Shown piece by piece: positions 1-11,130 of a stretch of DNA of 64,000 nt. The DNA lies in NCBI GenBank assembly GCA_031002005.1, contig JARYHS010011408.1, positions 218,963,473-219,027,472 of the forward strand. Direction: 5' to 3'. The translations under genes and the position numbers were made by a program. Each line of letters begins with the position of its first letter. Position 1 is the stretch's first letter. The notes below the pieces were generated by a model. The model saw only the letters and a list, made by a program, of their open reading frames with translations, was not told the origin of the DNA and searched no databases. The DNA comes from Vandiemenella viatica (taxonomy: Eukaryota; Arthropoda; Insecta; Orthoptera; Morabidae).

Positions 1-1000
1 TTACTTTAAGTGAACAGCGGTCTCAGATCTAAATACAAACTATGTCTGTTCTTTGTTGCAAAATGACGTTTCTCAGCTTTAACTAAGAAAAAAAAAAAAC
101 ATAGTATTTTATAGGGAAATTGGGTGATAAGTCAAATACACGAATACATTTTTACTATCTTGTCAGAAGTGGAATTTGAGAGGCGCAACTAAGCAGGAGA
201 CTGCAATACAATAAAACTACTAATGACTTAAGCTGATCTGATTTTTAGAATAATTATTAATTCTGAGATTAAAATGAGGATACGAGAGTTTCTAGGTTTC
301 TTATACAGATTGTTATGCAATCAAAAATGATTTAAGATCACTATCTCTACAAATAAATAAAAGTTTTTTACGATATTCTATAGATCTATTTGTTATTATA
401 TCGTTGAATAATCTGTGGTCGAGTGACCCTAACTCAGTCTAAAATTGTGAGCATATGTGTGTGAAATTTCTACAGCTGATTTCAAATAGTACGACGTAAA
501 ACTTTTACGTAGAATTCATTCTTCCATTTTGGTGTCTTTCTACAACAAAGATAACGTTTCTTTTGGCAGTAGAAAGTATTCAGTTCTAGAGGAAGGTAAG
601 AGACTTAAATGGACAAAACTGCAAAGATGAAACATAGGCTGCTATCGTGAGTTGTGAAAATTGGAAGTGAACTTTGTTGCTTTGCAATGTAAAAGGTGCG
701 GTAATTTCATGTGGCCGCTTCAATTTATCACACGACCTACCTCTTTCCTGGATTAGCCTGATCTTGTGTGCTTAGTAAGGTGACATACAAGTTAGAATAG
801 AGACCTATAAAAGAAACTACATAATTTGCTATTATCTAGTTTCTTAAGGTTGTTAAAAGTCTCAGATGAAATCTAGAATCAAATCGGGAACTTCTTTTTG
901 CCTGGCAACACGTACGTTTGTGCAATATTTATATTATTTTTCCTCACTACAGAGGTTTTAATCCAAAATAAAAATAAAACTTGGAATACAGAACTTGACT
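1..1000. other. AT-rich non-coding DNA
   Basis: No coding pattern, RNA gene or clear repeat boundary is visible. The last 100 bases probably hold the 3' end of the antisense LINE that follows. Confidence 0.4.
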
Positions 1001-1853
1001 TCATCTTTTCAAAATATTTTTCCAGATATTTCGATCTTTTGCATCTTCCTCTTCTGCATCAAATCTTCTCATTGCTGTTTGTACACTTTGAAACCAGGTA
1101 AACATTAGCCATCCTCTTTTCCTACTTCCTCTAACTTCCCATTCCTGTACAAGTTTTGGTATATCTCCGGCCCTGACAGTGTAGGGGCTAGCACGCTGGC
1201 CTCGCATTGTAAGGGCCGCCGGTTCGAGTCCGGCCGCTGGCATGGGTGGTTTTAATTAAGTGTTGTGTTCGTCTTGTGTTGCCCTTACTTTAGTGTCTAC
1301 AAACTCATGATTAATGCATGGTACAACAGTTGGTACAAAAACAAATTCGAGCTGGCTAAATGGTCGCAAAGACCAAAGGCCATATTTAAAAAAAAAAAAA
1401 AGTTTTGGTATGCTAGTGTCTTCCATCCTTCTTATATGACTATACCATTGCAATCTTTTTCGTCCTATAACTTCATACATTTCTTCTTTCACTTCCATTA
1501 ACCTTATTATTACTTTTTCTTTTCTTTATATTCTTGCTGATCTCCAGAAACCCATTTCTAATGCTTTCAACTTCTTAATATGTTTTTGGTTGATTGTCCA
1601 GGTTTCTGATCCATATAAGATTATACTTTCCAGTAATGAATTAAATATAATTATTTTTGTTCTATTCATAACATTCTTGCTACATAGAATTAAATTGTGT
1701 ATCCCGATTACTATCCAGCCATTAGTAATTCTTTTATTAATTTCCATGTTTGATTTTTTTTCTCTTTCTAAAATTTAACCAAAATAGCAAAAACTGTTTA
1801 CCTTTTTAATTTGTATCCCGTCAATCCCTCCAGATCAATAGTAAGATATTTCT

Positions 1854-1892
<39 letters not shown>

Positions 1893-2012
1893 GTTAATCT
1901 TGTAGCCTCATTTTTTATATTCTACTGATAGTTGATTACGTATGTAATTTGCATCCTAACCAACTTTGTGCTATGACGACTTGATCATCAGCAAATAGTA
2001 AATGATGTAGAT
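1001..2012 (-). mobile_element. non-LTR retrotransposon (LINE) remnant, reverse transcriptase C-terminal part
   Basis: Read on the minus strand, 1987-1998 codes the reverse-transcriptase catalytic box in the context LLFADDQVVIA. About 130 codons later comes the segment ILYGSETWTINQKHIKKLKA (near 1600), then RKRLQWYSHIRRMEDTSIPKL (1400-1480) and a tail ending near 1001. This order is typical of the RT thumb and C-terminal region of insect LINEs. The frame is broken by at least one shift near 1500-1530 and by a SINE inserted at 1163-1400. A long T run lies at about 1856-1888. The copy is dead and lacks the endonuclease and N-terminal RT parts. The exact clade (RTE, CR1 or Jockey-like) cannot be decided by eye. 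Confidence 0.8.
1163..1400 (+). mobile_element. tRNA-derived SINE nested in the LINE
   Basis: A tRNA-like head at about 1170-1242 has a B box (GGTTCGAGTCC). It is followed by an unrelated body and a 3' A-rich tail ending at 1400. The element is bracketed by an exact 11-bp direct repeat, AGTTTTGGTAT, at 1152-1162 and 1401-1411, which is a target-site duplication. Removing the insert rejoins the antisense LINE reading frame at IPKL. The body differs from the other SINE family seen in this window, so this is a second SINE family. Confidence 0.85.
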
Positions 2013-2039
2013 ACTTTCCTACTTCTCAGAAATATTTTT

Positions 2040-2408
2040 GACGACCGCAATTATCTGACTAGGGGACCTTACGATCTCGGAAATTCAGTTCGAGATGAGA
2101 CTTCACAGGTTAGTAGTATACCTTAAGGGTGTCAGGGTGTCTACCCAGTGAAGTAGTAAAGCGCACTGGCCAGAAGATTCCGAGAAAAAGGGCTCTAAAG
2201 TTTACGCGCAACTCATATACTGGTCGATTTATGCACCATACCAGCACAGCAAAACTGGCTTTTTTATTTCTTCTTTCCATTGGGATAAATATTCCTTCTT
2301 TTTTAACCGGCTGCATCCTTTTTGTAATGTTTGCAGGTTACACATGGGGTGAGCCTTTGCTATTTTAAAAACTTTAATTTTATAATCTAAAGAAAGATTG
2401 TCTGGCTA

Positions 2409-2439
<31 letters not shown>

Positions 2440-3260
2440 GTTGTCCATATTCATCTGATGAGCTATGGTCTTTGACTTTTTCAAAAGGTTCCTGGTCACA
2501 GTTTTCATTTTCGTTAGTAAGTTCTTCATCAATCACAAGTATTTTTTCAGACAGCGTGTCTATAGTACGTTTTTAAACTTCTTCACCCATCAACATTGCT
2601 TCATGAGAAATTGAAGTTGAAGATTGCCATGTAATTAAATTATTTTTAGCAAGCAAACTTTCGTAATAAGCAACCGCATCTTTTAACCTCCACTTCGACG
2701 TTTCACTGTATAATGAATCTTCACTCATTTCATCTGCAGCTTCTGACACTTTCCCGATTTCTTCATTAACAGACTTTTTCAATTCACAATATTTTAAAAT
2801 TCTGATAATATTTCACAGTGCAGAACGCTCGAATCCCTGCCTAAGTGAAGAATAAAACATTATATTTAATTCACATTTTAATTAGCTGTAACAGTTATTT
2901 CATAAATTTACAAATTAATTATGATATAATTGATAATAGGTCAATAAGTTGTTATAATTTTTAAAACAATTCTTAAAAAGTTACTCGAGGCAGCATCGAG
3001 CCTGAATTGCCCGCGTAACAAGCGAGACTGCTACAGCCTCAGCCACTCCGCTGTGCTGGCATGGCGTAAAAATCGATCAGTATATGAGATGAGCGTAAAA
3101 CTTTTAGAGTCCTTTTTCTCGGTCGGAATATTTTTACTAGTGAGCTTTACTACTTTTTTGGGTGGACACCCTTAAGGTATACTACTAACCTGCGAAGTCT
3201 TATCCCGAACCAAATTTCCAAAGTTCCCCATGTGAGGCAAAGGTCGGTGATAAGTTGTTA
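2040..3260. mobile_element. TIR-flanked DNA element with degraded ORF
   Basis: The stretch around 2081-2135 and its reverse complement around 3163-3225 match over several tens of bases (core GGTTAGTAGTATACCTTAAG), so they are terminal inverted repeats of an element of about 1.1-1.2 kb. Inside, on the minus strand, 2573-2840 codes a 69-residue or slightly longer acidic segment (KDAVAYYESLL and neighbouring residues). It may be the tail of a degraded transposase, but I do not recognise it with confidence. A T run lies at 2411-2439. At 2985-3062 (minus) there is a weak tRNA-like stretch. Target duplications were not resolved. Confidence 0.55.
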
Positions 3261-3394
3261 TCTCTGACTCCTTAGGATTGAAACGCAAAGTCTATCGCTG
3301 TAGAAGCTGTGATATTAACAAAGAACCGTATCTCATCTGACACAGGTGGCGCAGCAATAGCAAGATGATTGATTCTGACTGCTGCAGGACTCAC

Positions 3395-3503
3395 CGAGCA
3401 GGAAGTTCCTGGTAGCCGGCCTGGTCTGCGCAGAAGACACCAGCAGCAGCAGCGACAGGAGGATCATCGCCGCCTGCTGCAGCGTCGGGGAGCTGGTACA
3501 CAT
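3395..3503 (-). CDS. Signal-peptide first coding exon of an unidentified secreted or membrane protein
   Basis: Read on the minus strand, an ATG at 3503 (good context GAGCCATGT) and an in-frame ATG at 3477 open a 36-codon segment. Its core MILLSLLLLVSSAQTRPAT has the hydrophobic run and small-residue cleavage region of a signal peptide. The reading ends at a near-consensus donor, CTC G|GTGAGT, at 3395, leaving phase 1. The exon is GC-rich compared with its surroundings, as 5' exons often are. The same-strand FGFR-like exon E1 (48740-48881) starts in exactly this phase and is also GC-rich. If joined, the product would run from the signal peptide straight into Ig1. As assembled, however, this exon lies about 25 kb beyond the last FGFR exon in the direction of transcription, across the N gap. 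It could start a neighbouring gene, such as a paralogue, or be misplaced by scaffolding. A chance ORF is less likely given the donor and signal peptide together. Confidence 0.55.
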
Positions 3504-3659
3504 GGCTCTACCGGTTCTGCCACATCCTGCAGCACACAGAAAAACACCAACACTGTGAGTACAGGGTGCACAGATACTTCCGTCAGTATCACTAGCTGGC
3601 GGAATATGTTGGTGGTAGGAGTGTGGTAGTAGCAGGACATGTGTTAGTGCCAAATTTTA

Positions 3660-4149
3660 AACGACCGCAATTACACGAGTCGAAATTCGCAATTTATTAC
3701 CGATTATCGAGCGTACCTGGGTGACCGAGTTTTGCCCGGCGTCTTTTGATTTTTCTTCAATATGCAAGGTTTTGTAAAAATCGTTAGAGACATTTGAGAG
3801 AAATTAATTTCACGTTTATACAAGAGTAGCTCATATAATAGTATTAGAAGATTAGATATATAGACAATATTTATATATATCCACTACATTTCGTATTTAA
3901 TACATAAGAACTGCGTTCGGTTAAATGCAAAATTCATGAACGCACATAGTTCATCACTTTAATTTAAATAATCACCTATATATACACGCATTTTTTCAAG
4001 TGTGTCACCTATGTTAACAATTTCTTTTTGAGATGAGTTTTCACTGCGTGAAATTTGATTTAAGTTAAACGTTAGGCTTACTGGTACCTGAAATACTACA
4101 AGATGGCGTTAAACGAGTTACCAAATACAAGAATTGCTCAGATTCTTTT

Positions 4150-4192
<43 letters not shown>

Positions 4193-4521
4193 GACGTTAG
4201 AACTTGCAAAGCCAGAATTGTTTGTTTAAAGATACAAGAAAAATTGCTTTTTTTTCCTAGGATGTCATCAATTATTTTTTTCGGTGAGTTACCAAATACA
4301 AGAATTTCTCATTTTTTGTAAAATTACGTTTTTGCAGGGAAGACACGTATTTATATAAAGTTGAAAACAGAAACTTTATCTAAATATAAAATTACTTCCA
4401 AGTCGTTGGAGCCGCTTCCAAGATACCAAATATATAGATACAACAAGAATAGCTAGTTTAATGATATAAGATAATAATTAGTGGTAAATTGAGATATTTG
4501 ACTCCGATAATTGCGGTCGTT
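3660..4521. mobile_element. MITE-like element with ACGACCGCAATTA termini
   Basis: The left end at 3660 reads AACGACCGCAATTA and the right end at 4508-4521 is its reverse complement. Both are followed inward by a GAGTC motif. Between them is 860 bp of AT-rich sequence without an ORF, including a (GT)n microsatellite. A third terminus of the same family stands alone at 2041-2054. Confidence 0.65.
4155..4189. repeat. (GT)n microsatellite
   Basis: Uninterrupted GT dinucleotide run inside the MITE-like element. Confidence 0.95.
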
Positions 4522-5056
4522 ATAAAGATGGAGCAAACACACGTGTTGCCACTATTGAGAGTAAAAACAACTACAAATAGCTACTGTACGACATATTGAT
4601 GTCCCTCTGATCATTAATGACGATATAAGCTATGGAATTCCACTTTGTGTGAACTGTATAAAATGCTTTATTACATTTTTCTGGAAACTTATTTCGGGAA
4701 ACTTATTAAAATTTTGATTCCTCTCTTACAAGAGTAGTTATTAATATTGGGTAATTCTTTGACGATGAATGAAGCATTTGTCAGTACCATCCAATGTACA
4801 GAACCCAAATGAGAGCATCTGTTGTTATGTTTAGATTCTTAAAATTTTGATACTCATCTTCGAAGAATAACGTGTAATCTTTCATTTCGTCCTCTTTCAT
4901 CGAATAAAACCCATAGTTAACTGAGAAGACACCTAATGAAGATTCCCCAGACGTCAAGACTAAGGGCTGTGGTTACAACAGCCGGTGTGTGAACGAGCAG
5001 AAGAAGCCATGGGAGCGCAACAGAATGTCCGACAACGTGATTCCTAGCATAGATTT
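4522..5056. other. AT-rich non-coding DNA
   Basis: I see no gene or recognisable repeat here. Confidence 0.4.
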
Positions 5057-5277
5057 TCTTTTTTACGTACGGCTTTACGCCTCGTCAAAGGCTAAGGTCA
5101 TTAAAGGCGGGATGGGCGGGGGACAAGGAACGGGAAGGAATTGGGCCATGGCATTTTTGAAGGAAGCATCTCGGCATTCGCCTGGAGTGATTTGGGGAAA
5201 CCATGGAAAACCCAAATCTGGATGTCCCGACGGGGATTCGAACCCGCGTCCCCCCGAATGCGAGGCCTGAGTCCTAG
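5057..5277 (-). mobile_element. tRNA-derived SINE copy
   Basis: On the minus strand it has a truncated tRNA-like head with B box GGGATTCGAACCCG (as read on plus, near 5233), then the shared body (CCAGATTTGGGTTTTCCATG-type, CACTCCAGGCGAATGCC-type) and the tail that runs into GACGAGGCGTAAAGCC. It is the same family as the SINE copies at 9590 and 13245 and those in the palindrome arrays. Confidence 0.8.
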
Positions 5278-6379
5278 CTTAGAACAAATGGCTTTGAAGT
5301 GGCAGATATTGTAAAATTTGTTTCTGCGTTTCAACAAAAGCGGCTGGAAAAGACATACAATGTTCTTCCAGTGAGTAAACGCTCCTGACCGTCTGTCGCC
5401 CCTACTTTAGGATTTAATTTGGGACAACAACTTATTGATTCCTCAAGTTCCTTACTCAGGTCAGCTTACATCTACGATGTTTGACTTTTACCATGGCTGG
5501 GAATTTTTTTTAATCGTGCTGCTCTTGCAACAGCGATTGTGTTATTGGTAAAACAGACCCCTTAACATCGTTGGAAAGCGAGTGCGTCTACAGTGATGTT
5601 ATGCTTAGAAGTGACTGCAGTGTCAGTTTTTTCTGGTAAGAAATTTCTGTGTAATTTTTTTTAGTGTAATCTAATGAAGGAAAGTGCCAGAATTAACCTA
5701 TCTTCTTCTTTCTATGCTCATGTCTGAACGTAGGCTTTTTCCACGGGGGATGTTTACCTCACCATGGAAACGTCTGGGAAGATGAACTGGAGTGATTTCC
5801 CGCTGTCTTCCCCAGTATAGCAGTGCTCGTAAGTGTTTTTGTTAGTGTGGATGCCTGCGATCTTATTATTATTATTAATTTATTTATTTAATTTTGGAAG
5901 ATAAAGAAAAATCCTATATACTAAGAAAATGGTACAAATTATTTACTATTATTACTACACTGTAAATTATCACAACCTGATAATAAAAACTATTACCCAC
6001 TAATACTAAATAATCAAACATCCTGAGTTTTCAAAAGTTCGTTTAACGCTGGCATCCACTGAAGAATAAACTTCGGTAAATTCCAGAAGTCACGGTTTCC
6101 GGTATCAGCGTTCCGCTTAGTTGTTTATATCTCGTCCGTTTAGGGTATCTCGACTCATTCCTTATATGGTTTGCTGTATTCTGACAGGTTGCTGGCTATG
6201 CTGAAGCCGATATCGCTCCCATGCTGCATCTGACACAGCATCAGCCAGCTTGTCGAATTCTTCCCAAAGGAGGTTGTCTTTCAGAATTTCCGTGATAGTT
6301 TTTTCCCGTGAGCTTCATTGTGTACTGTTTGATTTGATCGTGTTCAGTCTAGATATCTGTTTGTGTTGTGGATGAGAGA
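5278..6379. other. Non-coding DNA, no feature recognised
   Basis: AT-rich with a short ATT-rich stretch near 5860. I could assign no ORF or repeat with known structure. Confidence 0.35.
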
Positions 6380-6710
6380 TCAAAGAAGGTAGAAGAAGAA
6401 ACCCGGTGCCAGCCCATTCAGGCCGACTCTTCCGAAAGACACCAAGAGGAGCATCAGGCTTAATGTCCCCATCTGACGCATGAATCACCATTAATAGTCT
6501 CGTTTACGCACTGCACAGCGATTTGGGATTTAACCCAGGACTTAAGTGCACAATCTAGTGATTAGGAATTGTGCACCACCACTTTCTCTAACCTGTCGCC
6601 CAAGTCCTAATGAAGAAAATTTCTTCCAGCACCCGGCCTCGAACTATGTAACCCTGTGTAATCTCTGGACGCCAGCAATGTGCCGCAGCCAACTGAGCAG
6701 GATAATTCAT
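6380..6710. repeat. Dispersed repeat, copy 1 (other copy at 56410-56945)
   Basis: Shares several blocks in the same order with 56410-56945: AACCCGGTGC, TTCAG..TCTTCCGAAA, TTAACCCAGG, AGTGCACAAT, GAAAATTTCTTCCA. It is non-coding and I do not know the family. Confidence 0.6.
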
Positions 6711-7185
6711 CTCTACTATACACACCACTATACTATCCCTTGGGCGGTGTTCGATCTTGATCCGTCGTAGCTCTCAATGTTATTACGACACGCTCAGGCA
6801 AATGGAACGTGTGTAATGTAGTGACTTTTTCAGCGAGTAACAATGTATTTGTTAACAAGCCCCGCCCCGAGCTAAAGGGTTTGTTTCATGGGGCGTAGTC
6901 AAGGTAACTGCGTTTGAAGCAGGTTGGGAGGGTGTGCGGCAGGCTTTACACTGAAGAGACTCAGCAGTCTCCAAATGAAGACGAACGGCGGAGCTGCCTC
7001 GGGTCAGAGCGAGAAGCAGTTCATCACAGCCCAGGAGAACCCTGTCCTCACGCAACAAGCGCACCGCGCCGCACACAATACGCTCGCCTCAAAATATCTG
7101 CTTAAACATTGTTCAGATTATGCTTTAAGCTGTTACGCTTCACAGATACTGATGCGATATTACTTTTTGTAGGCATCAAAGGAAT
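6711..7185. other. Locally GC-rich segment, unassigned
   Basis: 6850-7090 is clearly richer in G+C and CpG than its surroundings and is open on both strands for about 70-80 codons. No product is recognisable and no splice or promoter signal decides between a CpG-rich regulatory segment and old repeat DNA. Confidence 0.3.
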
Positions 7186-7225
7186 TTTTTTCGTCTTATG
7201 GCTTTACGCATCGTAGACGTCGAGG
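7186..7225 (-). mobile_element. SINE 3' tail remnant
   Basis: Matches the tail of the common SINE family (GGCTTTACGC.TCGT). Confidence 0.45.
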
Positions 7226-7678
7226 TACCCGGCAGTGTGGCTGCACGTTTTTAAGGCACCAGCCACCACTCTGGATCGGGGAAGAATAACAGAACCGGGA
7301 TAGAATTGTGCTTATGGTTTTAATGTTAATGTATGTGAGGTATGAATTTGTAAGACGGGAATTACTACGTACCGACTCCTCATATTATTACGGGTACCAC
7401 TTGAAAACTGTAACCAAATTACGTCGAGTTTTTATTCGAAACTTTTTTGTTTTAGGAGCGTTTTAAATTTGAAATAATTATTTTGACACAGTAAAACATA
7501 GAAGAGAATTAATTTCGATTGTACTAGAACCATGCCACCTTTTTACTTTTTTTTAACTAACACACTCTTCCTTCTTTCACCTCCTCATCTTCTTCCAACA
7601 GTAATCGAAGCTCTGTTTTATTTTTGAATCTCAACTATCCAATGGTTTGATTTCAGAATTGGAGAGGATTATCTTCAC

Positions 7679-8678
7679 NNNNNNNNNNNNNNNNNNNNNN
7701 NNNNNNNNNNNNNNNNNNNNNNNNNNNNNNNNNNNNNNNNNNNNNNNNNNNNNNNNNNNNNNNNNNNNNNNNNNNNNNNNNNNNNNNNNNNNNNNNNNNN
7801 NNNNNNNNNNNNNNNNNNNNNNNNNNNNNNNNNNNNNNNNNNNNNNNNNNNNNNNNNNNNNNNNNNNNNNNNNNNNNNNNNNNNNNNNNNNNNNNNNNNN
7901 NNNNNNNNNNNNNNNNNNNNNNNNNNNNNNNNNNNNNNNNNNNNNNNNNNNNNNNNNNNNNNNNNNNNNNNNNNNNNNNNNNNNNNNNNNNNNNNNNNNN
8001 NNNNNNNNNNNNNNNNNNNNNNNNNNNNNNNNNNNNNNNNNNNNNNNNNNNNNNNNNNNNNNNNNNNNNNNNNNNNNNNNNNNNNNNNNNNNNNNNNNNN
8101 NNNNNNNNNNNNNNNNNNNNNNNNNNNNNNNNNNNNNNNNNNNNNNNNNNNNNNNNNNNNNNNNNNNNNNNNNNNNNNNNNNNNNNNNNNNNNNNNNNNN
8201 NNNNNNNNNNNNNNNNNNNNNNNNNNNNNNNNNNNNNNNNNNNNNNNNNNNNNNNNNNNNNNNNNNNNNNNNNNNNNNNNNNNNNNNNNNNNNNNNNNNN
8301 NNNNNNNNNNNNNNNNNNNNNNNNNNNNNNNNNNNNNNNNNNNNNNNNNNNNNNNNNNNNNNNNNNNNNNNNNNNNNNNNNNNNNNNNNNNNNNNNNNNN
8401 NNNNNNNNNNNNNNNNNNNNNNNNNNNNNNNNNNNNNNNNNNNNNNNNNNNNNNNNNNNNNNNNNNNNNNNNNNNNNNNNNNNNNNNNNNNNNNNNNNNN
8501 NNNNNNNNNNNNNNNNNNNNNNNNNNNNNNNNNNNNNNNNNNNNNNNNNNNNNNNNNNNNNNNNNNNNNNNNNNNNNNNNNNNNNNNNNNNNNNNNNNNN
8601 NNNNNNNNNNNNNNNNNNNNNNNNNNNNNNNNNNNNNNNNNNNNNNNNNNNNNNNNNNNNNNNNNNNNNNNNNNNNNN
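7679..8678. other. Assembly gap, 1000 N
   Basis: The run of N is exactly 1000 bases, which is a conventional placeholder for a gap of unknown size. Contig order and orientation across it rest on scaffolding data only. Confidence 0.98.
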
Positions 8679-8849
8679 GCATATCGCACGATAGTACTAT
8701 TACAGTGCTTTGTTTACAGCGTAGCATTTATTGAAAGTAGATTCAGTGCAGTGCCAGAAGTGTGGAAGTGAAACGAATAGGAGCTAACAAGAAAGACATA
8801 ACTATAAAAACAAGAGTTGGAGGAAATTCAAGCAATGGTAGATAGATAT

Positions 8850-9120
8850 ACACGTATAAATTATAATAGATAACGACTACTCATTGATATGTTAAAAGAG
8901 CTGGGTTGGAAGTCACTTAGAAACATGAATTGTTTGGAGACTGTATAAGGCTTATTTTTGGTAATAAGACCTGGATAGATATTGGTAGAAACATTAAAAG
9001 TAATACGTGGAGGGGAAGCGATAACTATAAGCACAAACTGGCAATTGAATACAAGTGTAAGGATGTGAGAAGAGTACAATCGAAAAAGAATGGTATAGAT
9101 TACTCAGGAAATGCTAAGTA
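8850..9120 (+). mobile_element. LINE reverse-transcriptase C-terminal remnant
   Basis: Plus-strand codons give LLIDMLKELGWKSL, then (after a frame change) KTWIDIGRNIKSNTW and DNYKHKLAIEYK. This pattern is seen in the region C-terminal to the polymerase domain of insect non-LTR elements. Stops and a frameshift make it a pseudogene. It begins near the gap edge, so more of it may be missing. Confidence 0.55.
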
Positions 9121-9589
9121 GTTTCTCAAACAGTGAAAAAATTTCATAGGTAATGGTACCAGGGATTGAAATAAATTTTGATAAATAATATACAAAAAAA
9201 ATTGAAAAAGTTGAAATTAGTGGATGAAAAAAGTAGGTGGGAAACGGAACCTAGGAAAATGGGTGTGTAGTGAAATTACTAACGGAACAAGCTCTCCATC
9301 GAAGTTAAATTAACTTATTCTCTGACTATGCGTCGTCCATAACTGTAATCTATATTTGAGAGGGAGGGGAGAGAATGTATTTAATGCAGTGATTGTTATT
9401 CCCATATGTTGAAATATGTATGACCTGTCGAAGACTATAAACAAAATTAAATGGTCTATTGCTGACTATTTCTCTTCGGAGACCGATATGTAAATCCTGA
9501 ATACGTCAATCTGAATGGTTTGATTGTCAAAATAGTTTCTTATCTGTATTGGATAGTTGAAACTAGTTCTACTTCATAATCCCCCTCCG
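9121..9589. other. AT-rich non-coding DNA
   Basis: Nothing recognised. Confidence 0.35.
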
Positions 9590-9735
9590 GTCATTAAATT
9601 AAGGCTTTTCATGATTTTCCGAAAACACTCCAGGAATGGTTACCTCAATGGGTGTTAACCGAATTCCTTCCCGCAGTCGTTTTCCTGCCTCTAATGATCT
9701 CGACATAGACGAAGCCCGAAAAAGTTATTTGTTTT
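9590..9735 (+). mobile_element. Diverged SINE body without head
   Basis: GGCTTTTCATGATTTTCCG, CACTCCAGGAATGGTTACC and CCGAATTCCTTCCCGCAG follow the body order of the common SINE. The tRNA-like head is missing. Confidence 0.6.
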
Positions 9736-10229
9736 CCTGCTCATCGTTTTAAAACGACCTGTAATATTACGTATCAGTTCGCTTGTGTATGTTTTGTATT
9801 TTTACCCGCTTTTTTGTGAAATATACCTAGTGCGAAGGGAATATAAAATTGAGTCTTTTTATATGCTTCATAAAAATCAACCTGTCCACCAAAGAAAAAT
9901 ATTTTGATAAAATTCATTTTACAGAAATGACAAACGTTATTATTTCTACCTCGGTTAAAGCAAGAGTTGGAGCAAAAGAACACAATGAAACTTGTTATAT
10001 GTGTCTCACTATTTTGATTCCTACTGGGAGAAACGCAGTTATTATTATTTCAGAAAATATTTTAATCAGCTGTTCAGAAATTAAATTAATTCCACGTAGT
10101 TCTAAAAAGCAATATGATGAATTCATACACTGAAGTTTTGCCAATTTAGGTTTTGCAAAGGTTGGTTGGATTCTCACACAGGAGATGTACTAAATCAATG
10201 TTGGACACAGCTCGGAGTGTTCTTTTATC

Positions 10230-10479
10230 CAGTACCGGATTAGGAAATGCTACGGGCCCCGCGCCTTCTGGGGACCCCGCGCCTTCTGGGGGACCCCGCG
10301 CCTTCTAGGGGGACCCCGCCTAGGATTCTCGGGAGCCTCCCAGTCAGGCTAGATGAGCGACTTTTCCTTAAAAAGAAAAGAAAAAAAAAGACAGAAAATA
10401 AGCTCTACTACTGCTCCGGACGGAGAAAACAAAGGGCCCCTTCTTAACATTTGCTACGGGCTGTTTTAATCCGGCCCTG
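10230..10479. mobile_element. hAT-like MITE with exact 8-bp target duplication
   Basis: The ends are CAGTACCGGATTAG and, read inward from the right, CAGGGCCGGATTAA. The flanks are CTTTTATC at 10222-10229 and CTTTTATC at 10480-10487, an exact 8-bp duplication as hAT transposases make. The 250-bp interior has no ORF. It contains three tandem copies of a GGACCCCGCGCCTTCT-type unit. Confidence 0.85.
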
Positions 10480-10487
10480 CTTTTATC

Positions 10488-11122
10488 CTGGAAATTAAGT
10501 TTGACTTCGAATACGAAGATTTCTACAATCACGACGTATTTCACTTGTAACAAACAAGTTTAGACTGTTCAGGTTTAGGGTTGTAAAAATTAAACTGAAT
10601 AGCTTCACATTTCAAGTCAAGTTCAATAGCATCATTTACTGGACCGCATATAAGTATCTTATTACTATGAGAAAGGTTAGCAATGAATATAAGCAAAATT
10701 TAAGTTTGTTGTTGCTGCTACTTTCATATATTTCTCAGTAATCATAATTTAGTTATTAACGCAGAAAATAATATTTATGAAAGTAAAATCAATACCCATT
10801 AGTTTAATAAGGGACATTCGTATTTTGTTGGTGTACAAAAAATAAAAATAAACACATAAGGTAAGTATCTTTCTAATGACATATTTACAGAATGTCAGAA
10901 GTAAATATGTATCTAGAGCTGATACTAATTCTTTAAAAAATGAATATTAAAAAAATCTGCATCTATGTGTGTCTTATCGTTTTATAGGTTTTCATTGTTT
11001 TCTGCAACTACGCAAGATGTTTCTGAGGGTGTTGAAGTCTAAAGTATTACAAGAGGAGAATCTGAAATATAGATCAGTTTTTATAGAATTTTGTATTGCT
11101 GTTCCTGACAGCCTAAATATCG
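10488..11122. other. AT-rich non-coding DNA
   Basis: Nothing recognised. Confidence 0.35.
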
Positions 11123-11130
11123 CCTATATG

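Noticed and set aside
3369..3629. Plus-strand ORF with Q/R-rich protein
   Set aside because: It is the antisense shadow of the GC-rich signal-peptide exon.
6852..7105. Overlapping ORFs on both strands in a GC-rich stretch
   Set aside because: There is no recognisable domain and no splice or start evidence. The open frames follow from base composition.
7631..8771. Long open frames of 350-374 codons on both strands
   Set aside because: They consist almost entirely of the N gap and have no coding content.
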